A DNA stretch of 64,000 bases from Rugalucina vietnamica (GCA_964017185.1 OZ024872.1:40740188-40804187); one strand, 5' to 3'. Numbered from the stretch's first letter, positions 1-12,425 are shown. Numbers and translations: made by a program. Notes: generated from the letters alone by a model not told the origin.

Positions 1-940
1 TTTAAGGTTTAATCAAAGGGACTCGACAGGCCTGGGATCAAATTAACATAGCGATGAGCTTAACACTTTTAAAGTGAATTTATATTACTGCGCTGTCAGA
101 AAATTACAATGACAACAATATTCACCTGGCCAACCTTTGGTAATGGAGATGGAGATAAATAATATGTAAATGCGCAATAAAAAGAAAATTTATTCACAGC
201 AATAATTAAATGCCTACAAACAAAAGAAATTTTAATATCTTTACATAATTTAATAGCTTGAATATCCTGTGTAACAAATTAATATGTTCCTTGTCTTTGA
301 TTATCTTTATCTAAAACACATCTTGATTATAACAAACATCTGATATTTCGATTAAATGTTTCAACAGGGAAACATCTCCATATGAAAACTACCCCAGATT
401 TGCACCTTACATATAGTGAAAATGGGGGAAATCAGGGGTAGGTATTAAAGTATCAATTTTTTATATCTATCCATAAAAAGGTACAAGTAGGCAAAGATCA
501 GGTAAAGGCGCAATCAGAAAAAGATTCCCACTCCAAAAACCGAGGTGGGAAAAAACCAAACTAACAATCAGGTACTCATACAATGAAACATATCATAAAA
601 TTGTTTATTGTGTGTATCTGTCATCATCGAATTAATGAGGTGATCACAGCAGATACTCAAAATGCACATCTGTATGGAACACAAGTGTATTGAATGCAAA
701 AAATACAATAAAAATCCGCTGTATTATAGAACACTTTGTGCAAACGGAGATGTTTCCGTAATGCAAACTTTTTGTTGACAAAGAATTCCTCGTTCTACAT
801 TCAGATTAAGTGCATACAATCCAACTTCTCACGTCGCTGGGCTGTGCAACCAATATTTCAATTCAGAGAAATGGCTTAATACTTCGAATATTACACAGTA
901 CATATTGTTTAACCTCTCATGATTTAGGAAAACCACTTTG
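1..940. other. Non-coding flank with a repeat fragment
   Basis: AT-rich DNA past the last cassette. Positions about 475-600 are a fragment of the 540-bp interspersed repeat also seen at 14.2, 18.3 and 60.7 kb. A minus-strand AATAAA at 609-604 could serve cassette A. Nothing else is recognised. Confidence 0.5.
475..600 (+). repeat. Fragment of 540-bp interspersed repeat (copy 1)
   Basis: Shares the start GGTACAAGTAGGCAAAGATC and about 120 bp with the copies at 14155, 18345 (inverted) and 60716. Truncated on its right. Confidence 0.8.
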
Positions 941-952
941 AAGACAGGAAAA

Positions 953-1510
<558 letters not shown>

Positions 1511-1792
1511 ACAACTAGACAGCCAAATTTGAATTATGCTTCCAAATGATTATTTCCACATCTCTCACTAAAGTCCTCAAATGACATGTCAAATATAGTT
1601 TACCCTATTATAATTAAGCTCCAACACTAACAGATCTTTATGATTGTGTAATCAACAATGAAATATCTACCTCATATTGTAAACTTAATTCAAAAGACAG
1701 TCTTGTGGCTTATGCCTGGCTGTAAAAGTGATTTTTATTACGATAAATATTGTCTAAAAACAAAGTTATGATAATCAAAAGAACACTTTTTG

Positions 1793-1798
1793 TTTATT
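1793..1798 (-). terminator. Candidate polyadenylation signal for cassette B
   Basis: AATAAA on the minus strand about 155 nt beyond the stop of cassette B. Position fits a terminal exon; chance occurrence is possible in this AT-rich sequence. Confidence 0.35.
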
Positions 1799-1951
1799 TT
1801 ACTTGGGGTCAAGGTGTTTGTAACAAATTCAAAATCTATGCGCTTGAAATCTCACAAAGACGTTTCTAAATGATAACCGAGTGAGCACGACTATTTCTTT
1901 CATTTGACATCCAACTCTTACATTTGCCAGGAAGAGATGCGTCAATATTTC

Positions 1952-2166
1952 TCAACATTTCTCGACTGCCCCATGCACTACAAGCCGGTGACTGTTCATG
2001 CTTCCTTTCTGTGTGAATGATTTTCCGCAGAATTCGCAACTGTAAGGTCTCTCTCCTGTATGTATTCTGAGATGTCTTGTCAAATCCCCGCGCATTTTGA
2101 AAGGCTTTCCACAAAATTCACATGTATAGCTCTTCCGTATCTGAAAATCTGTCCTTTTCCTCATAC
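1952..2166 (-). CDS. Alternative terminal cassette B: two C2H2 fingers (H-x4-H type)
   Basis: The acceptor is GATTTTTACATAG. The leading GT gives Ser, then 70 residues run to TGA. The lead-in is [11 protein letters not shown]. Finger 1 is C-E-F-C-G-K-P-F with helix MRGDLTR. The linker is TGERPY. Finger 2 is C-E-F-C with helix QKGSMNS and H-R-L-V-V-H. The tail is G-A-V-E-K-C. It is the partner of cassette C. An AATAAA on the minus strand at 1798-1793 is a candidate poly(A) signal. Confidence 0.86.
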
Positions 2167-2399
2167 CTATGTAAAAATCAAGAAAGGGTATCTTTTAAAT
2201 TCCTTAATAATGATTTGATGATGTCCAAGACAGAAATCGGAGGCGTTTGGAATCATCTCAAAACTGGAATATTAAAATATAATTTTGGACATAACATCTT
2301 TCTACATGATAAAATTTCAATAATCATGTTAATGATAGAAAGAATTTCTTCAAGTTTCATGTAAATAATCGTAAGGTAAAACATGTAAGGAAAATTATA

Positions 2400-3780
2400 T
2401 TAGCCACGTATATTAAAACATGCAACATTTTTTTCCGGCTTGTTTTCTGTCAAATTTAGTTATTAAACTTTCTTCTGTGTCTCTTGCTTTCCAGACCAGT
2501 CAAACATGCAGTTAAGAGAGACACAAAATAAATAAAGCTGGTCAATAATTTTGAAAAAGGTTCAACTTGTAAGCACAAATACATGCGCTTTAATTGCAGT
2601 TTGTAGCGACAGCTACAAGCATTAAGAACGCGTCAGTATAGTCACACCAGCCACGTATGTTTATGCCCAGACTGTAAGTAAACACCTCGCTGAAGGCCTT
2701 GTTCAAATAGGCGGGCTCATCCTGTGAACACCACGTAACGTCAAATCGACTTGAATGTCAAAATGTTACATTTTTTAAGATCACGGAAAATCAACACAGT
2801 TTTGTCGATAGTGAATGCAGAACAATTTTATAAATATCACATAAAGATTGGTTATATGAACTTTCACGTCATGCAAACCAAAACCTAAAAAGATGTATAC
2901 TGACATGTAAGTACTTATTCGGAACAAAACGTTTTTTTTTATCTAAAAAAATCGGGAGTGTTACATTTTTTAAGATCCGGAAAATTTTATTTTTTGATTA
3001 TGTTGTATTTCTGAATCTAATTAACTTTCATATAACGTGAATGCGCATTTACTGTCCATATAACGTGAATGCGCATTTACTGTCCATATCAATATTCAGT
3101 AATTTACTATTTTTGTAGTATTTTTATAATATAAACAACACACTATCTATAACTTTTCACACTAAACCGGACATTTTTGGTCCTCCCGAACAAGATACAG
3201 TTGTGTCTAATATTTCGTCTTCTGACTTGGCATTCTATCATCCAAGCCACTGCAAATGGGTGTCGTTTCGGTGAACAAAAACTAAAGATCGCAACTTTAT
3301 GACTGTTTTCTTCGAAAATAACGGTGAATTTGTATCGCCTGACATGACGTTGTTAGCGTTTTTTATCATTCATTGGCCGTGTATTCAGTAATAGGTCACA
3401 AGACATATCAAACAGGCACATGGCCTAAAAGCTGGTTTCAATATCTTTATTTTTGGTGTATTTTTAATGTCGCTACTTCAAAACAAATTGATACGGCAGC
3501 ATTTTACCACGAAGAACGTGAAAAAAATCGCGAATCGTGCCTGAACATCTCGCACGCAGTCTAAATGTTTGGCAATTTTTGTTTTATTTTTTCGCACAAT
3601 AAAAATAAATGTATAAATGCCAGCAAACGCTGACCAACATTTTGTAAATTTTGGGTGATTTTGGAGCGAATAGATTCGTCAAACGACATATCAGTTTGGT
3701 CTGGATTTATTTCTGAATTCAATATTCATACCTATACATGTATGTGCAATGCATGTTCTGAAGATATTCACCAAAAGCAA
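2400..3780. other. Non-coding stretch between cassettes B and C
   Basis: No exon is supported. A 30-bp unit containing AACGTGAATGCGCATTTACT is repeated twice in tandem (about 3033-3090). A TTACATTTTTTAAGATC block occurs at 2766 and again at 2962. The rest shows nothing I recognise. Confidence 0.5.
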
Positions 3781-3904
3781 AGATTATGATCAAATTTTCT
3801 GAGAGATTTCTGTTTTTCATTTTAATGAATGTTCGCTTCATAAACTCTTTTTCCAACACTGAATTAACGTCCTTCATAGGTAAAAATATACATTTTAAAC
3901 ATCA

Positions 3905-4125
3905 AGAAAACATGTCTGTGACATGTATACCCCCTAAAACCTCATTTTTATATTGTAAAACTGGGGTATGCGGGGGTATATCTATTTTTCTTATTTTTGC
4001 TCAAAAAGATAGAGGCGGTTCTAACCTGTACCCACAATCTTTGTTTTGAGCAAAAATAAGAAAAAAATATCAGAATTTTTCCAGTGAAACCAAAACATTT
4101 TCTGAATATTGCATGGGCGAGTTTT
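3905..4125. mobile_element. Palindromic MITE, family P (copy 2)
   Basis: Same signature blocks as copy 1 in the opposite orientation: ACATGTATACCCCC, TATTTTTCTTATTTTTGCTC, then GGCGGTTCTAACCTGTACCC. Ends in GAATATTGCATGGGC. Boundaries are approximate. Confidence 0.65.
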
Positions 4126-4144
4126 CGTAATGAAAATTTATTGT

Positions 4145-4310
4145 TTCTTGGGGAGCTCGATGGCGAATAGTTCGAGCAACTCAGACTAAGAATCGAGATG
4201 TTCTTGGGTTCGATCCCCACTGAAGGCGCTGATTTGTGTCCTTGAGCACGATATATTGACTCCTCAGAGTACTGGTTAATACCAAGGAAGCGGTGGCTCT
4301 GTCCGATATG
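4145..4310 (+). mobile_element. tRNA-derived SINE copy
   Basis: A tRNA-like head with B box GGTTCGATCCC (about 4208-4218) is followed by a body ending in TACTGGTTAATACCAAGGAA. Shares the body with copies at 20.7 kb and, inverted, at 55.8-56.0 kb. The tRNA cloverleaf is degenerate, so this is not a tRNA gene. Confidence 0.6.
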
Positions 4311-4460
4311 ACTGAAAAAAACATTGTTGACTGTGGCTTTAAATTACAATACAAAAAATTACGTGGCATAAAATATTACTCCTTAAGCTGTGTGATTGTT
4401 CCTTATTTTGTGCTAAATTAAAACAGTCTTATCCCACATTAACTGATGAATCAACATAGC

Positions 4461-4675
4461 TCAATATTTTTCCATTGTCCCATGCATTATGAGTCTGTGA
4501 CTGTTCACTGTATCTTTACGAGTGAAAGACTTCCCACAGATCTCACAACTATAAGGTTTCTCTCCTGTATGGATCCTGAGATGTCTTGTCAAATCCCCGC
4601 TTAACTTGAAGGGCCTGCCACAGAATCTACAAGTATGGATCTTCTGTATCTGGCGATCCGTCCGTTTCCTCATGG
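4461..4675 (-). CDS. Alternative terminal cassette C: two C2H2 fingers (H-x4-H type)
   Basis: The acceptor is TTGATTTTATGCAG. The leading CC gives Thr at the junction, then 70 residues run to TAA or TGA at 4461. The lead-in is [11 protein letters not shown]. Finger 1 is C-R-F-C-G-R-P-F with helix LSGDLTR. Finger 2 is C-E-I-C with helix RKDTVNS and the wider His spacing H-R-L-I-M-H. The tail is G-T-M-E-K-Y. Lead-in, His spacing and tail are shared with cassette B, so the two are a recent duplicate pair with diverged helices. Confidence 0.86.
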
Positions 4676-4875
4676 CTGCATAAAATCAAGTAAGAAACCC
4701 ATGTAAATTCTGTATAAAAATGTTGACAGTTTTCAGAAGCACTGTTATTCTAATATCGCTAAACAAGCAATTGTGCATACTTCCATTTTGGACAGATACT
4801 AAGCCTAATTCAGTGATAGTGCTTTGTAAAATGCTTTAATAGCGAAAAAGACTATAATTTGTATACTAGTACATA

Positions 4876-5335
4876 TACGTTCAATTATTAATATACTACT
4901 GCAATATTTAGAAATAAACTGACAACTTTGCTTGTTTGTGAAAAATCGTCACTGGCAAAATATGGACAACTGGAGTAATTTGTTAATATATTTTGTATAA
5001 GTATTTAAACTTTAAATAACAATCAGGGTGTTACTCTGTAAATAGTGCCCAAAAGGAAATTATTATTCCGCCTGAGTATAAAAATGAGTGTTCTTTCACA
5101 AAATAAATAAGCTACTTTTTTGTAAAACTAAATATTGGCTTCATTAATTATATTAGCAAATTAGGCATAAAGCAACAAGAGAACTGGAAGTTTTGCATTA
5201 AACGTAAATTTATCCTCATATTTTACAAAGTTTTAAAATTTCTCCAGTTTTCCTGCTAGTGACGAATAAGAGTTGCCAATTCATTTCTTAATTATGAATA
5301 TTGCAGGTGTGTATTAAGCAGCTACATCTTCCATA
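4876..5335. mobile_element. MITE family Q (copy 1)
   Basis: Inverted ends: TTCAATTATTAATATACTAC at the left; at the right a TTGCAGGTGTGTATTAAGCA end. Inner block TGACAACTTTGCTTGTTTG plus AAAATCGTCACTGGCAA also pairs with the right arm. Non-coding. Confidence 0.6.
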
Positions 5336-5499
5336 CTATTGAATAATAACCACCGTAACACAAACAATACTTGGGCCAAATCAACACATTTGTATACATG
5401 ATTGTGTATGAGGAAAACAAAGTAATGACAACTGCTCAGACTGACAGTACCTTTTTTTATTTATCAATTTATTTCAATTTTATCACTATCTTTTCTTTA

Positions 5500-5700
5500 T
5501 TATCATTTATTTATTCATTTTATTTTATTTTATTTATTTATTTATTTATTATTTTTTTTTTAAATTAAGTGGCTCAGTCCATGTCATGTCCAGACTGAGT
5601 CACCTCTTCCTGGGTTTTAACCAGTACTACGGGGAGTTAATGTGACTTGCTCAAGGATTCAACGCGGTGCCGTCTGTGGGGAACGGTTTTTGTGGATGGG
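5500..5700 (-). mobile_element. SINE fragment next to T-rich microsatellite
   Basis: Bases about 5515-5562 are a TTTA/T-rich run. Then comes the inverted SINE body (TTAACCAGTACTACGGGGAG, GCTCAAGGATTCAACGCGGT) and a remnant of the tRNA-like head. Confidence 0.5.
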
Positions 5701-5789
5701 AACGTCTACACACAATTCTATGTGTACTCGCTATAGATATGGCTTCGGCACACTTATGTATATTTAAAGCTTTGGCAATTGTTGATAAG

Positions 5790-5795
5790 TTTATT
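5790..5795 (-). terminator. Candidate polyadenylation signal for cassette D
   Basis: AATAAA on the minus strand, about 50 nt past the TAA of cassette D. The spacing suits a terminal exon. AATAAA is common by chance in AT-rich DNA, so this is only suggestive. Confidence 0.4.
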
Positions 5796-5845
5796 TGAAA
5801 AAAAAAAAATGAATGTCTGCATAATTTGTAGTCTTGGAGATTACG

Positions 5846-6064
<219 letters not shown>

Positions 6065-6554
6065 TTATTGGGTGGCAGACTCCCAGTGGCGGAACACTGA
6101 AATTTTCTGATATATTATAGGTACGGCTGACTTTTTTAGTCAAAATTTTGAATTTCGGTAATTTGTTGAGGTTTTCGGAAAGTAATAATATTTATTTGGG
6201 TAAGGTTATTTTTGGGGATATGTTTTGGGGGTCACTTCAAACGTAGACATTTTTATGCATTTTATTTCAACAAAATAGTAATTGTTTTCAGTTTTTACAA
6301 AAACATATTTTGGGTATGTTAAAAATACCTGGTATTTTTGGAGTGCCCACCAGACCAGATATTTTGGGGGTACAGACCTTATGTTGGGGCCGAGTCTATA
6401 AATGCACACCCAAAAGTCCCGAAGAGGGCAGACTTAAGCTTTAGTTTCCTAACACCACAATATCATTTCAAATAGAAATAAAGTTTAATGGGTACTTCAT
6501 CATTACTATTGGTAGGTTGAAGTGTACAGATCAATTAACTTCTATTAAGTTCAA

Positions 6555-7150
6555 TACAGCTGCGTTCAGTTATTAATACACCCCTGCAATATTAAGAAAA
6601 AAGCGGCATTTCTTCTTGTTTTGAACAATCGTGACGAGATATGATACGATTTGAACAATCGTGACGATTTGAACAATCGTGGCAAGATAGATGTAATATT
6701 GGTTGAATATTAGTTTTCTTGCAAAATAACAGTGATATGCTTAGTTTTATACTGTAACAAAAGCTTTACCATTAAATTCATGAATGTACAGTAAATCGAT
6801 TGAAAGTCAGGGTGTAACTTTTTAAAGAGCGCTCATAAAGACACAAAATTTTCAGCCTTAGTACAATTAACTATTGTACCTTGTGGAATCTTCGACACTC
6901 AAATATAAACGATGTTCTGTTTAAAAAAAATGGGCTCCATATATCATGTGATCAATTTAGGCATACAGCATTACAAAATCTGGAAGTTTTATATACAGAA
7001 TAAATATTTACACTCAAACTTAACAAAATATATAAATAAATTTCCCCAGTTGTCCAATTCTTGCCCGAGTGACGATTGTTCAAAAACAAGAAGTGTTGTC
7101 AATTTATTTCTGAATATGGCAGGGGTATATTAATAAATGAACACAGCTGT
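6555..7150. mobile_element. MITE family Q (copy 2)
   Basis: Left end ACAGCTGCGTTCAGTTATTA, right end AATAAATGAACACAGCTGT, with CAATCGTGACGA / GTGACGATTGTTC inside. The interior matches part of the large palindrome at 8.8-10.4 kb. A small GAACAATCGTGAC triplication sits at about 6630-6690. Confidence 0.65.
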
Positions 7151-7809
7151 AAACATCATTCAGGAACTGGCAGTAGCAGAACAATTTCAATTAGTTTTTC
7201 AAGTGGGTCTCAAGTTCGATTATATGAAAAATGAAATCACTAACCAGATCTTTTGTACTTCGCTCCATCTTGGAACATATTAACACTGGTTCTAAGTAAC
7301 AATTCCATCCCGACTGAAAAACTGTTGACTGGGGCTTAAAACTTCAATTCAAACAAATCTGTGTAACAAATTTCAATCTGATATTAATGGCTTTTAAAAC
7401 AGCTTTCCAAAGTCTGTCAATAAAACTGGCGTTACTTAAAAATGTCAAAACAAATCTGACATGCAATCAACACTACCATGCAGTCTGGAATCACGAATAT
7501 CCTATGTAAATTCAGTACCTTGGGTTCATTCTGCATTTCATGTTTGGGCTTCAAATTAAATAAAATTTGTTTTCCTCTTTTCATTCTGTGATACATCATT
7601 TCATGGATGTTCTTGAATCAGACTACTAGATAAATCTGATGCATGTGAATGGCATTAGGTCAATCATATTACGAAATATGTTATAACTGCATACCATATA
7701 AATTTTAGCTTCAGTAAAACAAATAAATTTCTCTTCAATATTTTATAAGTGCCACAAATTCTATTGGTAATCTACTTTTAGATTGTTATCGAGTATTGAC
7801 TCTAAATTG

Positions 7810-8021
7810 TCAATGAATATCCATGTTAACGTGTGTCACATAATGTCTATTCAGATGACATCGTTGATTGAATGTTCGGCCACATTTGTCACAAGAGTAT
7901 GGTCTTTCTCCAGTATGGATTCTCTCATGTCTTTTATAATCTGCACGATACCTGAAGTGCTTTCCACAGTACAAACATGGATGAAATTTTCTCCCTTCCT
8001 CGTCAGTTTGCGCCAGTGTAT
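7810..8021 (-). CDS. Alternative terminal cassette E: two C2H2 fingers
   Basis: The acceptor is ATTTCAATATTCAG. The leading AT gives Asn at the junction, then 69 residues run to TGA. This is the most divergent cassette. Finger 1 is C-L-Y-C-G-K-H-F with helix YRADYKR and H-E-R-I-H. The linker is TGERPY. Finger 2 is C-D-K-C-G-R-T-F with helix QRCHLNR and H-Y-V-T-H. The lead-in T-L-A-Q-T-D-E-E-G-R-K resembles those of F and J. An upstream ATG in this frame lies in the intron and is not needed. Confidence 0.85.
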
Positions 8022-8425
8022 CTGAATATTGAAATATATCATATCTGAGTTTCTGTACTAAATCCGGAGAAATCATTAACCAAGCAAAAGAGAGCATCTT
8101 AATATACTACTTTCTTTTTTTTTTAGCTGTAAGTAATGACTGAATGAGGCGTCTGTCAGATATACATGGAAAAGGCTCACCATAGTTTCTGGGGTGGTCC
8201 AAAACAAAAGACTAATCGTTGGGTTATGCTCTGACCAGGATGGCTGAGGATGCACAATTATCAATTAATTATGATTAGCAAAATCGATCAATATCAACAA
8301 CGCAATTTTACATTTATTTCATAACCAAAGACATAAACATGCATAAATTCTCAAACACTTTGAATTAATGGTCATAAACACAATACCAATCATAATTCAC
8401 ACTGATAAACACATGAAAATAAGAA

Positions 8426-8673
8426 TTTGTGTGAGCATCACACACCATTAATTGCCTTAGAATATCCATTTATTCAGGCATTCATTCAGTATTCATGTTT
8501 TTTCCTCATTGCTTTCTGTATGTAACTAAAGTAATAAAGTTGTGTTCTTTTTGTGTGAGCATCACACACCATTAATTGCCTTAGAATATCCATTTATTCA
8601 GGCATTCATTCAGTATTCATGTTTTTTCCTCATTGCTTTCTGTATGTAACTAAAGTAATAAAGTTGTGTTCTT
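8426..8673. repeat. Perfect 124-bp tandem duplication
   Basis: Copy one 8426-8549 and copy two 8550-8673 start TTTGTGTGAGCATCACACAC and end AAAGTTGTGTTCTT. I saw no mismatch, so the duplication is recent, or an assembly artefact. Confidence 0.85.
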
Positions 8674-8816
8674 ATCTTCATTTTCAAATGCTTTGCTGCA
8701 ATGCTTGATTAAAATGCAAGATGTCCAAACCGCCATACGTCTTTGGGACAGTATAAAGAGCATTCATAAATTATCACTTTTATTTATACCATTTTAAAAA
8801 TCGATGTTTTCTTCAG

Positions 8817-10363
8817 AACAGGTGCGTTCAGTTATTAATATACCCCTGCGATATTCAGAAATAAATTGACAACTTTTCTTGTTTTTGAACAATCGTCACC
8901 GGCAAGAAATGCACAACTGGATGTATTTGTTTATATAATGTGTTACTCTGTATATAAAACTTCCAGATCTTGTGATGTTGAATGCCTAAATTGATTACAT
9001 AACATATGGAACCAAATTTTAAAAATTTCGCTGATAATCGAGTTTCAAACATTGCACAAGGAACCATGGTTAATGGATTGTAATTATATTTGTAGAATTA
9101 TGAAAGAATAACCATTTTTTGAAATCTGGTGTCTTTATGAGCACTATTTACAAAGTTACACACTGATTTTCATTCATTGTACGTTTTAGAATTTCACGGT
9201 AAAGCGGTTGTTACAATATAAAACTAAGCATGTCATTGTTATTTTGCAAGGAAACTTATATTCTACCAAACGGTTTTAACGACCAAAGCTTGCTAGTGAG
9301 TTCCTTCATGAGGTAGGGATGTCTTAAAGCACTGTGGAGTCACCCATGGCTTAGTATTCTGCCAAAACGTGGGTTGGCGTTTAATCATACAGTTTTATGG
9401 TTTGTTTTCTCAGCACAGATTACCATAAGGGACTGGTACTTTCACAGAGATGCTTTTATTGTTATGCTATCTTTCATAGCTCACCTTTGTGATATTTCAA
9501 TCCTCTGTTATAGGCTTTAAGTCAAGGGAATCACAAGGACATTCAAAGACGGACATTCCCCTCTAATATCAATAAATTGCGTTTTTCGGATTTAGGATAA
9601 CAACAAAGAACATTGCCTTGCATAAATACGCATTCTTTATTGGCATGTTTATTTCCATGACTTAGACACTATGGAAGAGGTTGGGAATATCACGAAGGGG
9701 AGATGTGAGTCATTGCCAAACAATCAGTTTAGCCCATTATGGTATTCGGTGCGATGGAACAAATCATGAAACTGTATGATGAAATGTCAGACATGGGTGA
9801 CTCCACAGTGCTTTTTTTAATACATGCTTACCTCGTGAAGGAACACACTTGCAAGCCTTGGTCGTAAAACCGTAATGGTAGAATATTAGTTTCCTTGCAA
9901 AATAACACTGCCATGCTTAGTTTTATATTGTAACAACCGTTTAACCATGAAATTATAAAATGTACAATGAATGAACATCAGGATGTAACTTTGTAAATAG
10001 TGCTCATAAAGACACCAAATTTTCAGTCTCAATACAAATATGGTTATTCTTTCATAAATTACAAATGTAATTACAATCCATTGATCATGGTTCCTTTTGG
10101 AATCTTTGAAACTGGATTATCAGCGAATTTTTTGTTAAAAATTTGGTTCCATATGTTATGTAATCAATTTAGGCATACAACATCACGAGATCGGGAAGTT
10201 TTATATACAGAGTAAATATTTATACTCATACCTAACACATTATATAAACAAATACATCTAGTTGTCCATTTCTTGCCAGTGACATTTGTTCAAAAATAAG
10301 AAAAGTTGTCAATTTATTTCTGAATATCGCAGGGGTATATTAATAATTGAACACACCTGTATG
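8817..10363. mobile_element. Large near-palindromic element, family Q
   Basis: Left arm from about 8817 (ACAGGTGCGTTCAGTTATTA) to about 9350, right arm from about 9795 to 10363 (AATTGAACACACCTGT), imperfect reverse complements with a loop of about 450 bp. Many blocks pair along the arms, for example TTTATGAGCACTATTTACAA with TTGTAAATAGTGCTCATAAA, and GGTTTTAACGACCAAAG with its partner at about 9860. No transposase ORF. Could be a foldback element or a recent inverted duplication of a MITE. Confidence 0.7.
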
Positions 10364-10420
10364 TTCACACTCATTCATGTATTGCATGTTACTTTTATTG
10401 AAGGACGTTTTAGGACGTTT

Positions 10421-10534
10421 TCAAACTTGATCATCTATGTGTGTAAAAAAGTGTGATTTGAGATTGAGATTGTATTCCAGTGAGAAAGACTGTCTACAAG
10501 TTATACAGCTGAAAGGTATCTTCCAGGTATGGAT
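10421..10534 (-). pseudogene. Decayed zinc-finger cassette related to cassette F
   Basis: The minus strand reads I-H-T-W-K-I-P-F-S-C-I-T-C-R-Q-S-F-S-L-E, then a finger with an inserted N-L repeat, then H-F-F-T-H and a stop at 10421. This matches the end of finger 1, the linker and finger 2 of cassette F. The linker is broken (TWKIPF where TGEKPY is expected). Two extra residues disturb the helix and the first finger is no longer recognisable upstream. No clean acceptor in the expected position is evident. It is best read as a duplicate that lost function. Confidence 0.75.
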
Positions 10535-11119
10535 TTTATACTATACTGGACAAACAAAGTTAACAATCAAACGTTGCAATTTCTAGAAAATATCAAACTG
10601 TTGATATAATAAAACATTCCTATCATCAAGATAATTCATTTTGTAAGATTTGTAAGCTTGAACATTATATTGCTTGCCTTCAGCAAGACACGGCTTTAAG
10701 TCAGAAAACCCTAAACATGAAAGTGGTTAGAAATTCCCATGGAGAATTGATAGAAAGTAAGGTCAAGAAATTTCCAATCTTTTTGTTTTTTTTTTGTCTG
10801 GCTTACCTTAGAAATTATTAAACTTGATGAATTTTGTGCAATTTCTCAAAGTTTTCATGAATTGGCAAAGTTGAAATTTTTGTGGAATCACTTCTTATGG
10901 ACTTTTTATCACTTTGATTTAAGGGCAGTGTGATTTAAAACAAAACTGCTCAAGTCAGATGATGTATTACTTCAAAAATAAAAGTGCAATACAAATGCAT
11001 ATCCACCAAAACTTGATAAATTGTCGGTGGGTCCAAAATGCATTCTCTACAGTTTTATCCCGAACTTTTATCCAGTCATTATATGTAATATATTACAAAA
11101 ATACTCATAATGCAATGCT

Positions 11120-11376
11120 TTATCTCTTTCTCTTTGTCTTTGTTGTTGTATTAATTGGAGGAAGTTTCCAAGCTGGATCATTCATGTGCGTAAGAAAGTG
11201 TGTTTTGAGATTAAATTTCAGCGAGAAAGATTTTCCACAGGTACCACAGCTGTAGGGTTTCTCTCCAGTGTGGATTCTGAGATGTCTGTTACAGTCTCCC
11301 TTTAGGTTGAACTTCTTTCCACATCGAGAACAACAAAACTTTTTCCTTCCAAACTGGTCTGTCTGTACAATTGTTC
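11120..11376 (-). CDS. Alternative terminal cassette F: two C2H2 fingers with basic tail
   Basis: This is the longest cassette: the leading GA gives Arg, then 84 residues run to TAA. The acceptor is TTCTGTCCATCTCCAG. Finger 1 is C-S-R-C-G-K-K-F with helix LKGDCNR. Finger 2 is C-G-T-C with helix LKFNLKT and H-F-L-T-H. Unlike the others it has a tail of about 22 residues rich in Pro, Thr and Lys that ends T-K-T-K-R-K-R, a possible second nuclear signal. A decayed relative of finger 2 lies 0.6 kb further along the transcribed direction. Confidence 0.85.
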
Positions 11377-11439
11377 CTGGAGATGGACAGAAAATATGCC
11401 AGTAAAAATCGAATCGGAAACATGTCTGTATAATATACA

Positions 11440-11665
11440 AACTTTTCCTAAGCTGTAAAAATTGAAAATTTTCAGTTGAAAAGTTTTGATATTTTTCTTA
11501 TTTTACTCAAAACATAAGTGGTTACAAGCTAGGACCGAGGCAGTTCTAACGAGTACCCACAATACTTTACAACAAAAATAAGAAAATAGGTATACCCTTG
11601 CAAACTCCAGTTTAGCTATATAACAGCGGTTTAAGGGGGTATAATTTATATGGACATGTTATCCT
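11440..11665. mobile_element. Palindromic MITE, family P (copy 3)
   Basis: CTGTAAAAATTGAAAATTTT end, then GAGGCAGTTCTAACGAGTAC and a TATACCCTTGCAAACTCCAG block. Sits immediately upstream of cassette F in the transcribed direction. Confidence 0.65.
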
Positions 11666-12184
11666 GGTGATTCAATTTCTGCAAAAGGGACAACAAAACT
11701 GTCATTATCTGTCATGAGACTTGATTCAATATTTGGCTTGCATTCCTAGTGATCAATAATTATTTTTAAGATGATAAAGCATAAAAATCATGAGAATATG
11801 TAAGAATCAAATACATATTGCATACATATAGGATAAAAACAGAACTCTTTCAGGTAAGCTGAAACAAGTGATACAATTTCGCAAAACAAATGATTATAAA
11901 TTATAGACTGCACATAACATACGAAAATACCTTTTCAATAGATAACCAAACAGTTTGAGTCAGAAATCAAACACTGAGAAACTCCAAACTAGTTTGTAGA
12001 ATATGATAATCCAAGGAATATTTCCTATCACTAGTGCTCTATGACAAGGAATATCAAATAAGCAAAGACATTTGCCCTTTCAGATGGTCTATGATATTAG
12101 CGAACATTATCCATAAGATCATATGTGTTTACTCCAGAATTTGAAAAAAAAAATACGAACACTTGCTCATAAAGTACAGAGATT

Positions 12185-12425
12185 AATAAGCTGTAAAAAC
12201 TCAAAAATTTTACTGGAACAATTTTGATATTAATTATTTTTTTGAAAATATATGCTCAAAACATTAATTGTGGGTACAGCCGTTGAACTGCCTCGGCAAG
12301 GCAGTTCTAACGAGTACCCACAATCTATGTTTTGAATCAAAAAAAAAATAGGTGTACCCTTGTAAACCCCATTTTTAATATATAAATGTGGGGTCTACTG
12401 AGGTTACTTTTCTTGGACATGTTTT
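12185..12425. mobile_element. Palindromic MITE, family P (copy 4)
   Basis: Has the clearest centre: an inverted repeat of CTGCCTCGGC / GGCAGTTCTAAC flanked by TTGTGGGTAC and GTACCCACAA, so the middle folds into a hairpin. The same outer blocks as the other copies are present. Confidence 0.7.

Noticed and set aside
1866-2114. Alternative-frame ORFs over zinc-finger cassettes (also 7851-8042, 12539-12754, 15479-15751, 20310-20504)
   Set aside because: The Cys/His pattern is in another frame that joins the constant exon in phase. These are shadows.
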